Counted from the first letter of the stretch, positions 29,404 through 40,870 are shown. The stretch is DNA of 64,000 bases from Syngnathus acus (GCF_901709675.1 NW_023590223.1:186001-250000), one strand, 5' to 3'. Notes: a model not told the origin generated them from the letters alone. Translations and numbers: made by a program.

Positions 29404-29788
29404 TGTCAGGGTTTTCCAGATTATCTTGATCGTATGATTATGTTGGAATGTAACCTGTAATAAATAACCTAGCTAGATTAGTTTTATGCTTATGTTGGAA
29501 TGTAACCTGTAATAAATAACCTAGCTTGTCCCATCCTACACAACGTCGTAAAACACCCCCTGCTATGCTTTGACTAGAGGTCAAGGGCTTTCTCTCCATC
29601 CAGTCCACTCTCACCCCCACCCTGTTTCTCTTAATAAAAATGCTCTTGCAAGAGGCCAGAGTCAGACCTCATTCGATCATCGCTGTATGCACAGCGACGA
29701 ATGACTCTCCACCTGCAGGTGTTTAAAAGGGCATACTGTCTCCCGTGTGGTTCTTGCAAAATAAGTTAGAGTGAGCACCACTCTAACA
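29404..29788 (+). repeat. Solo LTR of a retrovirus-like element, with empty site known
   Basis: 385 bp, TG at the start and CA at the end, flanked by CAGGC on both sides (29399-29403, 29789-29793). The paralogous site at 36391-36396 has one uninterrupted CCAGGC followed by the same ACCATGAAAGAATG flank. An AATAAAAA signal and GCAAGAGGCCAGAGT lie in the 3' part. Internal genes were lost by LTR-LTR recombination, the usual origin of solo LTRs. Confidence 0.85.
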
Positions 29789-29822
29789 CAGGCATACCAT
29801 GAAAGAATGTTGATGTTAAAAT

Positions 29823-30137
29823 TAAGATTAAAGATTAAAGTCCCAATGATCGTCACACACACACCTGGGTGCGGTGAAATTTGTCCTCTGCATTTAACCC
29901 ATCCCCGTGTGATTTTAATCCATCCCCTGGGGGAGAGGGGAGCAGTGAGCAGCAGCGGTGCCGCGCTCGGGAATCAGTTGGTGATTTAACCCCCCCAACT
30001 CCAACCCTTAATGCTGAGTGCCAAGCAGGGAGGCAATGGGTCCCATTTTTATAGTCTTTGGTATGACCCGGCCGGGGTTTGAACCCACAACCTTCCAGTC
30101 TCAGGGCGGACACTCTACCACTAGGCCACTGAGCTGG
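29823..30137 (-). repeat. tRNA-derived SINE, full length
   Basis: Minus strand: tRNA-like head with AGTGGCCTAGTGGTAGAG (A box) and GGTTCAAACCCCGG (B box), the conserved body, and a TTAATCTT-type tail. The empty site is at 36420-36430. Confidence 0.88.
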
Positions 30138-30288
30138 TGGTGGAACTATCAGACTGCGCAGATCCAATGATCCCAAAGACTTGAGATGAGACAACATGGG
30201 AAAAACTTCTTTGTTGACAGTGTCTGTGAGTCACTTCAGCGCTTAAGATTCAAGTGCACATAGCTAATGTTGACCAAAAAATGGCATA

Positions 30289-30362
30289 TGAGCTAGCCAG
30301 GAATCGAACCTAGAATCTTCGGTTCCGTACTCAGATGCATTATCCATTGCGTCCATTGCCCC
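30289..30362 (-). tRNA. tRNA-Arg(ACG)-like relic
   Basis: CGCAATGGATAATGCATCTG, loop AGTACGG and T arm CTAGGTTCGATTCCTGG are recognisable; acceptor has an extra base and does not pair. Confidence 0.6.
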
Positions 30363-31496
30363 AGAATAGGTCGTGCCTGCTACGTTTGTGTGTAACATTT
30401 TTGCAAAAATGATTCGAACGAGCTGCGGGCACAACGCAGAGTACCGTAAATTCCGGACTATAAACCGCACCGGACTATAAGCCGCACCAGCTAAACTTGG
30501 GTAATGTTTTAGTTTTTTTCTTATACAAGCCGCACCGGACTATAAGCCGCACGTGCACACGCGTTTTTTACAAAGAAAGACCGTTCACAGAAAGCCTTTT
30601 TAAAGTTTTAATAACATACTTTAACATGTCTTTCTAAACATTGCCTGTGACGCAGCAGTAGTACCGCAGCAACACGGAAGTGTGCACCCGAGTTATTAAC
30701 AAAGAAAGACTGGACACAGAAAGCTTTTTTAAAGTTTTAATAACATACCTTAACATTTCTTTCCAAACACTGCCCGTGACGCGGCAGTAATGCGGCAGTA
30801 ATGCCGCAGCAACACGGAAGTAACACAAGACTAATAGGGCTGGATTAAAAAAAACATACCCGGTAAAAGTCACTGAGACGCGGCGGTAACACAGCAGCAA
30901 CACGGTAGTACAGCACCAACAGGGCTCGTTAAAAAACATACCAGTAAAAGTAAAAAAAGAGCTTCATCGTCTTCATCTTCCTCCTTCCACTGAAACCATC
31001 GAAGTTTTCCTCCTCAGCGTCCGATTGGAATAGCGTTAGATATCCTTCGCCTCACACTTGCTCAGTCTCTCTTTCGTCGTCGCTTTTATGCATTTCTTCG
31101 AGTGTGATGAGGGTCTGTTCATGCTAATTTTATTCATGCACGAAGCGCTAAATTACATTAAACTAGCGAGCGACACGTATAGCTCCAGAGTAGACGGGAC
31201 CACGAAATAAAGAAAAGGGTGACGCAACCGTCTTGACAAACTAGCACGTCTTCTTCGGCGCATTATCTCTTCTTCGTCTGTCTCGCTCTTGCTTCCTTCT
31301 AGAGCGCCCCGGAGGCCGTAAAAATCCATAAATACGCCGCGCCGCCATTTAAGCTCTATTTCCCTCTTTGACAGCCAAATCGATTGCTTTTAACTTAAAA
31401 GCTGCATCAAATGCATTTCTTCGTGTGTTTTCCATGAGGGTGTGTGCGTGATGCGCGAAATGTTCAAAACACAAACTAGCACGTCTTCTTCGGCGC

Positions 31497-31543
31497 ATTA
31501 TTTCTTCTTCGTCTGTCAGCGAGACAGACGAAGAAGAAATAAT
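31497..31543. repeat. Perfect 21-bp hairpin
   Basis: ATTATTTCTTCTTCGTCTGT(C) and its exact reverse complement are separated by AGCGA. It lies in the duplicated block; the other copy (31262-31285) lacks the second arm. Confidence 0.9.
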
Positions 31544-31699
31544 AATAAGAAGAATAATATAAGAAGCAAGAGCGACTTGCTTCCTGCTAGAGCGCCCCCT
31601 GGAGGCCGTAAAAATCCATAAATACGCCGCGCCGCCATTTAAGCCTCGGGGTTCAAAGTAACCTTCTGAATAAAATGCATTAAAAGTTCACGTTCATTA

Positions 31700-34675
31700 C
31701 AAGATTCAAGATTCAAGATTCAAGAGTTTTTATTCGCCATGTTTGAGCGTGCCAAACAAGGAATTTGACTTCGGTAAAACACACCCTCTGTTCAACATAT
31801 AGGTGACTAACAACTCTCAGGACATGTGAATAATGGCAAAAACAGTGTAGACAAATTCAAAAGGTGTGAAGAGCAGGATGTTATTGCACAGTAATGCCTC
31901 TGAGACTCTATGAGTGGTGTGAGTTCATCAGAGCAACAGCCTGGGGGAAGAAGCTGTCTCGGTGTCTGCTGGTTTTGGCGTACCGAGCTCTATAACGCCG
32001 TCCGGAGGGGAGTAGTTCAAACAGACTGCAACCTGGGTGAGAAGGGTCTGTAGAGATGTTCCTTGCACGTTTCCTGGTCCTGGACAGGTACAAGTCTTGG
32101 ATAGAAGGGAGGTTGATTCCAATGATCTTTTCTGCAGTCCTGATTGTCCGTTGCAGTCTGTGCTTGTCTTGTTTGGAGGCTGATCCAAACCAGACAGTGA
32201 TGGAGGTGCAGAGGACAGACTGGATGATGGCAGTGTAGAAGGTCTTCAGAAGCTCTCGCGGCAGGTTGAACTTCTTGAGCTGACTCAGGAAGTACAGCCT
32301 CTGCTGGGCCTTCTTCCGGACAGAGTCTATGTGGCCGGTCCATTTCAGGTCCCGAGAGATTGTGGTTCCCAGGAACTTGAAGGTGTCTGTGGAGAGAATA
32401 GTATTACTGCGGATAGTGAGGGGTAAAAGTGGGGAGAGGACGCACCCCTGAGGGGCTCCAGTATTGGTGGTCCGGGTGTCAGATGTGATGCCCCCCAGCC
32501 TCACACGCTGTCTCCTGTTGGTCAGGAAGCTGGTGATCCACTGACAGGTGGGGGCAGGCACCACAAGCTGGATGAGCTTCTGTTGGAGGATGTCAGGAGC
32601 GATGGTGTTGAACGCCGAGCTGAAGTCCACGAACAGGATCCTGGCGTACGTTCCTGGAGTGTCCAGGTGGTGCAGGATGTAGTGCAGTCCCATGTTGACC
32701 GCATCATCCACTGACCTGTTTGCCCGGTAGGCAAACTGGAGGGGGTCAAGCAGGGGGCCCGTGACCTCCTTCAGGTGGTTCAGCACTAACCTCTCGAAAG
32801 ATTTCATGACCACAGATGTCAGTGCGACGGGTCTATAGTCATTCAAACCTGTGATGGCGGGCTTCTTGGCCACTGGAACGATGGTGGAGCTCTTGAAGCA
32901 CGAGGGCACCTCACACAGCTCCAGAGAACGGTTGAAGATCCGTGCAAAGGTGGGCGCCAGCTGTTCAGCGCAGACTTTCAAGCAGGAAGGTGACACGCCG
33001 TCTGGGCCCGGTGCCTTCCTGGTCTTTTGTCTCCGGAACATCTGGCGCACTTCCTCCTCGCGGACCTGGAGTGCGGGCGCGGCCTCTGCAAGAGAGAGAG
33101 TGGGTGACAACGATGATAGAGGTGTGGACAGAGCAGTTGTGGGGAGAGGTGAGTATGTAGATTGTGCTGCAGGAAGTCCCGTTGTGTGGGAGGACTGATC
33201 AAACCTGCAGTAGAACTTATTCAGCTGGTTAGCAAGCCTTGGGCTCTCCACAGGACGGGGGGTTCGTTTCTTGTAGCCCGTGATGCTCTGCAGACCTTTC
33301 CACACTGTTGAGGGATCAGGATTGGCAGAGAGGTGTCTCTTCAGGTTCTCCCCGTAACACCTCTTGGCTTTCCTGACCTCTCGGTTCAGTGTGTTTCTGG
33401 TCTGCCTGAACAGGTCGCGGTCGCCGCTCCTGAAGGCCTCCTCCTTGACTTTGCGCAACCTCCTGAGGTTCGGTGTAAACCAAGGTTTGTCGTTGTTGTA
33501 CGTGCAGAAGGTCTTAGTCTGCACACACAGATCCTCACAAAAACTGATGTATGATGTGACAGTGTCAGTGAGTTCATGCAAGTCTGAAGTTGCAGCTTCG
33601 AAAGCTCCCCAATCGGTGCAGTCAAAGCAGGCTTGGAGGTCCTGCCTTGACTCCACTGTCCACTTCCTCACAGTCCTCACCACAGGCTTAGAAGTTTTTA
33701 GTTTCTGCCTGTAGGCCGGGATCAGATGAACTAGACAGTGGTCCGAGAGTCCTAAAGCTGCACGAGCCGCAGAGTGGTATGCATCCTTGATCACGGTGTA
33801 GCAGTGGTCCAGAGTCTGTGCCCCTCTGGTGGGACACGTTACGTGCTGTCTGTATCTGGGGAGTTCGTGTGCGAGGTTCGCCCTGTTAAGATCACCCAGA
33901 ACAATGATTAGTGAGTTTGGTAGAAGTTTCTCCATGTCTGCTACCTGGTCAAGCCAGCATCTGCGTGGCTTCACTCGCACGTGCGTGTGGTGGGATGTAA
34001 ACAGCCGCCATGACGATCGAGGAGAACTCCCGTGGTGAATAGAACGGCCGGCAGTTTATGAAAAGTGTTTCTAGGAGAGGGCTGCAAAACTCTTTCAACA
34101 CCGTGACATCAGTACACCAACGTTCATTAATGTAGAAACAGAGACCACCTCCCTTTGATTTTCCGGAGAGCTCCGCGCTGCGATCTGCTCGCGTTAGCCT
34201 GAAGCCCGCTAGCTCAACGGCGTGGTGGGGCGTTCGTTCGCTGAGCCACGTTTCCACAAAGCACAGCGCGGCGGATCTGCTGAAGTCCGTGTTCCTTGAA
34301 GTGAGGAGCAGCAGTTCGTCCATCTTGTTCGCCAGGGAGCGGACATTCGCCAGATGAATTGACGGTAGGGCAGAACGGAACCCTCTCTGCCTCAGCCTTA
34401 CGAGTGCTCCCGCTCGTTTTCCGCGCCGCCGTCGTCGTGCTAGCTTGTACAGCACCGCCGCTCCGGCTAGAATCTCCGACAAACAGTCTGAATCGAAGAG
34501 AACAGGAGAGAAAATACCAGAAGAAGACTGTCCGATGTTTAACAGCGCTTCTCTAGTAAAAGTGATCCGGGATGGACAGCAGAGGACACAGAAAACACAC
34601 AAAATAAGACAAATAAACAGAGAGCGACTCACCGTGGCTGCCATCCGCGGCGCCATCATGACGTCAACAACTTGT
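31700..34675 (-). pseudogene. L2/CR1-like LINE, endonuclease frameshifted and RT active site deleted
   Basis: Full-length on the minus strand. Frame 34659-33949 begins MMAPRMAATVSRS and holds the endonuclease start (HLANVRSLANKMDEL, FVETWL). One extra base at 33951-33952 shifts it; frame 33980-31908 continues with LGDLNRANL, LGLSDHC, the linker, RT motifs KAPGPDGVSP, FVDFSSAFNTI and APQGCVLSPLL, and then jumps directly to PLTIRSNTI. The FADD catalytic box and about 70 residues are missing in frame at about 32427. The tail is a GATTCAA repeat (31700-31720). It cannot retrotranspose. Confidence 0.9.
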
Positions 34676-34867
34676 TTTTGGTGAGCAAAATGTCAGAAGA
34701 ATTGAATTTAAATGCTGATTGATTGGGTTTTAATACAATGCAGATGGTCCAAACAGCGCCACTGCTTTGTGTAATCTCTGAGTCACATGGCAGAGTAAGA
34801 GAAAGGGTTTAGAGCCCTTTGACGCAGGTCACCTAGCGTGCATTCCTACTAAAGCTCATAATATCAT
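34676..34867. other. Spacer between head-to-head LINEs
   Basis: 192 bp of sequence with no recognised feature, possibly the only DNA separating two independent insertions. Confidence 0.5.
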
Positions 34868-36195
34868 CTGGCGAATGTCCGCTCCCTGGCGAACAAGATG
34901 GACGAACTGCTGCTCCTCACTTCAAGGAACACGGACTTCAGCAGATCGGCCGCGCTGTGCTTTGTGGAAACGTGGCTCAGCGAACGAACCCCCCACCACG
35001 CCGTGGAGCTAGCCGGGTTCAGGCTAACGCGAGCAGATCGCAGCGCGGAGCTCTCCGGAAAATCAAAGGGAGGTGGTCTCTGTTTCTACATTAATGAACG
35101 TTGGTGTACTGATGTCACGGTGTTGAAAGAGTTTTGCAGCCCTCTCCTAGAAACACTTTTCATAAACTGCCGGCCGTTCTATTCACCACGGGAGTTCTCC
35201 TCGATCGTCATGGCGGCTGTTTACATCCCACCACACGCACGTGCGAGTGAAGCCACGCAGATGCTGGCTGACCAGGTAACAGACATGGAGAAACTTCTAC
35301 CAAACTCACTAATCATTGTTCTGGGTGATCTTAACAGGGCGAACCTCGCACACGAACTGCCCAGATACAGACAGCACGTAACGTGTCCCACCAGAGGGGC
35401 ACAGACTCTCATCTGGAGCTGAACCCGCTCAAGACCGTGGAGATGACAGTGGATTTCAGGCGAGACCCTTCACCACTTTTACCCCTCACTATCCGCAGTA
35501 ATACTATTCTCTCCACAGACACCTTCAAGTTCCTGGGAACCACAATCTCTCGCGACCCGAAATGGACCGGCCTCATAGACTCTGTCCGGAAGAAGGCCCA
35601 GCAGAGGCTGTACTTCCTGAGACAGCTCAAGAAGTTCAACCTGCCGCGAGAGCTTCTGAAGACCTTCTACACTGCCATCATCCAGTCTGTCCTCTGCACC
35701 TCCATCACTGTCTGGTTTGGATCAGCCTCCAAACAAGACAAGCACAGACTGCAACGGACAATCAGGACTGCAGAAAAGATCATTGGAATCAACCTCCCAT
35801 CTATCCAAGACTTGTACCTGTCCAGGACCAGGAAACGTGCAAGGAACATCTCTACAGACCCTTCTCACCCAGGTTGCAGTCTGTTTGAACTACTCCCCTC
35901 CGGACGGCGTTATAGAGCTCGGTACGCCAAAACCAGCAGACACAGACACATCTTCTTCCCCCAGGCTGTTGCTCTGATGAACTCACACCACTCATAGAGT
36001 CTCAGAGTCATTACTGTGCAATAACATCCTGCTCTTCACACCTTTTTGAATTTGTCTACACTGTTTTTGCCATTATTCACATGCCCTGAGTGTTGTTAGT
36101 CACCTAAATGTTGAACAGAGGGTGTGTTTTACCGAAGTCAAATTCCTTGTTTGGCACGCTCAAACATGGCGAATAAAAACTCTTGAATCTTGAAG
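34868..36195 (+). pseudogene. Second copy of the same LINE, different internal deletion
   Basis: Opposite orientation. Frame 34898-35422 carries the endonuclease (MDELLLLTSRN to LGDLNRANL) and is in frame where the other copy is shifted. At 35408-35412 it jumps from RGAQTL to HLELNPLKTVEM, skipping the endonuclease end and the whole RT palm. The RT C-terminus (FKFLGTTISRD...) then runs to 35997. It keeps the segment before PLTIRSN that the minus copy lost. Ends at the AATAAAAACTCTTGAATCTT tail. Confidence 0.88.
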
Positions 36196-36312
36196 TGATC
36201 AAGTCATCACAAAAATCACGAAAAAATCCTTATATAAGCCGCACCTGACTATAAACCGCAGGGTTCAAAATTTGGGAAAAAAGCCGCGGCTTATAGTCCG
36301 GAATTTACGGTA

Positions 36313-37240
36313 CTTATCACTATACGATCATGGCTTATATGCGGAATCATAAAATGAATTCAAAACCTTTAGGATCTTCAGCCAGGACACCCAGGCAGAC
36401 CATGAAAGAATGTTGATGTTAAAATGTTGGTGGAATTATCCAACTGCGCAGATCCGATAATCCCAAAGATTTGGGGTGAGACAACATTGAAAAAACGTTT
36501 TTCTTTGTTGACAGTGTCACTTCTTTTGTGGCTTATCTCTTCTTCGTTTCACATCTAAAGTATTGTATCATATTACCTTGCGGCTTATACCACACCGTAC
36601 ATACCATATCATGTCGCCCATACAACTCATGCATGAGATGCGGTGGCTGAGATATTCAGGCGATGTGTTGCTACCCCATTGTGCTCTCCACTCATCATTT
36701 CATATCACATCCTCGCCGGATTTTCATTATCTTCACATCCAAAGTATCTTGGCACAACGTACATAATGTGATGTGTCAACACAAGTTGTCCACGATGAGG
36801 TGGCCGAGAGTTTAAGGCGATGGATTGATAATCCGCTGTGCTCTGCTCGCATGGATTCCCATCCTCGTCGAAGGGTGGTTTTAAATCTGTAATCTGTCTT
36901 GTATTTGACTCAACATAGTAGTATTTATACTCTTTGGCGGCTCGGTGGTACACTGGTTAGCACGTCCGCTTCACAGTTAGGAAAGTGCGGGTTCGATTCC
37001 ACCAACGGCTGTTGCATGTTGTTGATGATGTCTGTTGTTGGGTCAGGAAAACTAAGATGTGGAGTAACGGTTGGTTCTTTATTGGCAAGATCTTGGGTTG
37101 TTTAATGGCCGGTCAATGCACATGGCACTTCAGCAGATGTAACAACACTAGGTCAGGTCTCCAGGTCAGAAGGTTTTATACTGTCCGGAAAAGGCGGGAA
37201 AGCTTCACCTGACCATTTGGTATCTATGTGTATTGGAGAG
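36313..37240. repeat. Inverted copy of the tRNA-Ser block (B3/C3)
   Basis: Reverse complement of about 18110-19500: the C-like part (36360-36520), the tRNA-Ser relics (36632-36722, 36794-36876), a tRNA-like SINE head (36937-37010, GTTAGCACGTCCGCTTCACA) and repeat R (37040-37230). The mariner-like element present in both tandem copies is absent here, giving an empty site near 36878-36885. Confidence 0.8.
36794..36876 (+). tRNA. tRNA-Ser-like relic, anticodon changed to GAT
   Basis: GATGAGGTGGCCGAGAGTTT, loop TTGATAA where the intact gene has TTGCTAA, and T arm shortened (CATGGATTCCCATCC). Inactive. Confidence 0.65.
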
Positions 37241-37247
37241 TCACTGC

Positions 37248-37248
<1 letters not shown>

Positions 37249-37323
<75 letters not shown>
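37249..37323. repeat. (GT)n microsatellite
   Basis: About 37 uninterrupted GT units. Open frames here are artefacts of the repeat. Confidence 0.98.
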
Positions 37324-37325
<2 letters not shown>

Positions 37326-38049
37326 CCATCAGCACACAGGGCGTGTGATGCGTCAGTGCAGTCGTGTTGGAGTCGTAGTGCCTGTAGTTTGTGCATGCTG
37401 CATGCTGCGTCTGCTTGCCACTTTTCTGCTTTCAGCTACCGCCACCGGCTAGCCCTCTGTTTCCGGGGGTGAAAAGAGGAGCCGAGTGTATAAGCCGGTA
37501 CACAGCCTCTCCATTGCCAAGACTTGCACACGCCTCCTCGTGGCCACACACGGCAACTGGCCCCTTGTGGTCCCAGGCTAAGTTGTGCAGGATCTCGGAG
37601 CAGCAGTGGGCCCCAGAGATGTGGCATGTAGGCCCACCGGTGTGTGGACACGCCCTACTGCCCATCAACCACTGTGGGTAAACAGCTCCAGCTATGGGTA
37701 AAATAGTGAAGACCTCAACGGTGGACCAGGCGGAGGATGATAGCTGACCTAAGGGGTGGCGTCACAACGGCTGGGAAGGCGGATGAAGGCTGCAGCAGAA
37801 AAGGGTCACCAGTCGTCTTGGTCTCCTTGCCACTGGACTCTGACCCCGATCTGTCAAGGACAGTGTGGTGACTGTCTGTGCACCAGTCTCCCCACTTTAA
37901 ACAAAGTCACGCACAGGCGTCTTTTTCAGGGAGTCCACCTTACATCCCGGATTAAAGTCCTGTGGCGACCAGTAAGTGGCAACGGGGGCAGGATTGTGAA
38001 GTCTGGAAGCCCCTAGTCACAAGCTGGCACATCAGGCGGTGGATGTTAG

Positions 38050-38915
38050 ATGACGGCAACAGTTCTTAGTGCTTATGCACCTACCCTCGTTTCCGATGAG
38101 GACAAAAAAGAGGCCTTATATGCCTGTCTGGATGAGGTATTGTCAAAAATCCCCAAGGAGGACAAGATTATTATATTGGGAGATTTCAATGCCTGGTGGG
38201 CCGAGACCACCACCTCTGGAAGGGCACCATTGGAAAGGAAGGCATTGGAAACATCAACTCCAATGGGGTTTTGCTTCTTAGCAAATGTGCTCAATACGAC
38301 CTTACCATCACCAATACCATCTTTCGCCAGAAGAACAAACTCAATGGTTCATGGAGACACCCTCGTTCTAAACAATGGCATCTTATTGACTATGTCATTG
38401 TCAGGGCCAGGGATCAGCGCGACGTGAGCATCACAAAAGCCATGATGGATTCAGAGGCCTGCTGGACAGATCACCGCCTGATACGATCCACGATGTCCAT
38501 CAGACTCAAGAGGAAGAGGAGACTGCAAAAGAAGCTGAGCCGGCAGAGACTAAACCTTGAGACCCTGAACAAAACTGCCGCCCTGCAGCAGTTTCAGGCC
38601 TCTCTTGGAGAAAGCCTCAATCAGGAATACCCTGAGGACATTGACGAACACTGGAGCCTGCTCAAGTCTTCCATCCTCGACACCTGCCGTGCCACTCTCG
38701 GGTACAAGGCCAGAAAGCATCAGGACTGGTTTGATGAGAACGACACGGAGATAGAACAGCTCATCTCCAAGAAAAGGGAAACCTTTCGTGTCTGGCAAAA
38801 TGACATCACCTGCACAGCAAAGAGACAGGCTAACTCCAGAGCCAAGGCTGACGTCCAGAGCCGGGTGAGACAGATTAAAAACTCCTGGTGGACAGAAAGG
38901 GCACTGGAAATCTAG
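38050..38915 (+). pseudogene. LINE endonuclease and linker, frameshifted
   Basis: First frame (38050-38190) has VLSAYAPTL and IIILGDFNA (catalytic GDFN). Frame two (38196-38915) continues NINSNGVLLLSKCAQYDLTI, IDYVIVRARD, CWTDHRLI (the DH motif) and the linker HQDWFDENDTEIEQL to a TAG at 38913 that replaces a CAG. Confidence 0.8.
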
Positions 38916-38918
38916 AGT

Positions 38919-40870
38919 TTGTCAGACTCTGGTGACACCAGAGGCTTTTTCAGCGCTACTAAGGCTGTCTACGGCCCAAGCCATCGCGGCCAAAACCCCC
39001 TACGCTCTAAAGACGGGCAGGAGCTGTTGAAGGACAATGAGTCCATAAACAACCGGTGGAGAGAGCACTTTCAGGAACTCCTCAACCGTGACAGCACAAC
39101 TCAGTCAGATTTCCTCAGTCACATCCCTCAGAGTCCCATCAGGGAAGACATGGGTGAACCTCCCACTTTAGCAGAGGTCCAAGATGCCATCAGGAGCCTG
39201 AAGAACAACAAGGCCTCTGGGCCAGATGGGATCCCAGCTGAGGTCCTAAAGGAAGGTGGAGTAGAGCTCCAGCGCCACCTCCATTCCTTCTTTCTGAAGG
39301 TCTGGGAAAAAGAAGTACTCCCCTCGGAGCACAGGGATGCTCTGATAGTGACCATTTTCAAGAAAGGGGACAAAGCGGATTGCGGAAACTATAGGGGCAT
39401 CTCGCTCCTTTCAACAGTTGGCAAAGTACTTGCTCGTGTTCTTGCCAATCGCCTACTGCCACTGTCTGAGGAAGTTCTCCCAGAATCGCAGTGCGGTTTT
39501 CGCCCATCTAGAGGCACTGCAGACATGATTTTTACAGCACGCCAACTCTAGGAATAATGCCGTGAGCATAAACAGCCTTTGTTCATGGCTTTCATAGACC
39601 TGACAAAATCCTTCTGAAGTATGGTTGCCCGGATAAATACGTCAGAATACTGCGTTTATTACATGACGGAATGACAGCCACAGTGCTCAACAACAGCTCC
39701 TTGACTGAGCCTTTCACTGTAGAGACAGGGGTCAAACAGGGATGCATCATTGCACCCACCCTGTTCTCTGTGTTCATTGCCGCCATACTCCACCTCATCA
39801 ACGAAGAACTACCACACGGAATCCCAATTTGGTACAGAACTGATGGCAGGCTCTTCAACCTTAACAGGTTCAAAGCCAAAACCAAGATCAGAACCACCAC
39901 GGTCGTGGAGCTTCAGTATGCAGACGATAATGCCATTGCAGCACACTCTGCAGAAGACCTCCAGGGCATCCTGAACTCCTTCGCTAAGGCATACAGAGCC
40001 CTGGGTCTGACCGTGAACATCAAGAAGACCCAGGTGCTACATCAACCCCCACCCAACCAGCCATCTACTCCGCCCATCATAAATGTGGACAACACTGCAC
40101 TTGAATATGTTCACCACTTCCCCTACCTCGGCTGCCTTCTCTCCTCCAAAGCGGACATTGACTCTGAGGTCAACCATCGCCTGAGCTGTGCCAGTGGAGC
40201 GTATGCCAGACTGCGGAAAAGAGTCTTTAAAGACAGAGACCTCCGGGTTGACACCAACCTCCTGGTTTACAAAGCTGTGGTTCTCCCCACCTTACTTTAT
40301 GGGGCAGAATCATGGACAACCTACAGCAGGCAACTAAGAGCTCTTGAACAACACCACCAGAGAACCTTGAGGAAAATACTCAGGATCAAATGGGAGGACA
40401 GACGCACAAACATCAGCGTTCTGGAGGAAGCCAGGATACCGAGCATCACCACCTTAATAATGCAGCACCAACTCCGATGGACAGGACATCTCATCCGCAT
40501 GGCTGACACCCGCCTCCCCAAACAGATGTTATACTCCCAGCTGGAGAGAGGTCCGCGAGCCCCGGGCGGGCAAAAGAAACGTTTTAAGGACAACCTCAAG
40601 ACCAGTCTCAAGAAATTCCAAATAACATCTCAGGACTGGGAGCGCATCGCCTTGAACAGGAACTGCTGGAGGGTAGCGGTGCAAGAAGGGGCAGCACATC
40701 ATGAAAAGGAACTCCGCCGTGTCCCAGAAACCAAACAACAACTCCGTAAGGAAAGACAAAAACAGGCTCCAGCACGACCACAACCCACCACCACTTTCCC
40801 CTGCCCACACTGCACAAAAATATGTGGATCCCGGATCGGCCTCTACGCCCACCTGCGGACCCACAAGTAG
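38919..40870 (+). pseudogene. LINE reverse transcriptase with small deletion, ending in a C2H2 finger
   Basis: Frame 38919-39551 has NNKASGPDGIPAEVLKEGG, TIFKKGDKADCGNYRGISLL and CGFRPSRGTADM. Stops and a loss of about 14 codons follow at 39608-39618 (after AFIDLTKS). Frame 39671-40870 restores VKQGCIIAPTLFS, the catalytic YADD in LQYADDNAIAA, thumb LPTLLYGAESWTTY, and a final C2H2 finger FPCPHCTKICGSRIGLYAHL. The finger belongs to the LINE protein, not to a host gene. Confidence 0.85.

Larger units (their letters stand above)
28955..30215. repeat. Segment C2, inverted duplicate of C1 with two insertions
   Basis: Reverse-complement of 19392-19935, expanded by a solo LTR (29404-29788) and a SINE (29823-30137). 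A third, uninserted partial copy lies at 36345-36520. A tRNA-His relic sits at 29285-29340 on the minus strand. Confidence 0.8.
30442..36312. mobile_element. TA-flanked inverted-repeat element containing two LINEs
   Basis: Left end TACCGTAAATTCCGGACTAT (30442) and right end ATAGTCCGGAATTTACGGTA (ending 36312) are perfect inverted repeats of 20 bp. The native interior (30500-31690) has a triplicated block (30560-30940; CAGCAACACGGAAGT words) and a second duplicated block (31240-31350 and 31480-31640; ATACGCCGCGCCGCCATTTA). No transposase is recognised. Two LINE copies fill the rest, facing each other. Confidence 0.75.

Noticed and set aside
30961-31030. C-terminus of a pogo/Tigger-like transposase (minus strand, EEENFDGF)
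   Set aside because: Only a few suggestive residues; no DDE motif is visible.
37233-37472. Frame encoding alternating Cys-Val
   Set aside because: It is a GT microsatellite translated; no protein evidence.
40800-40870. Host C2H2 zinc-finger gene
   Set aside because: It is in frame with and directly follows a LINE reverse transcriptase.
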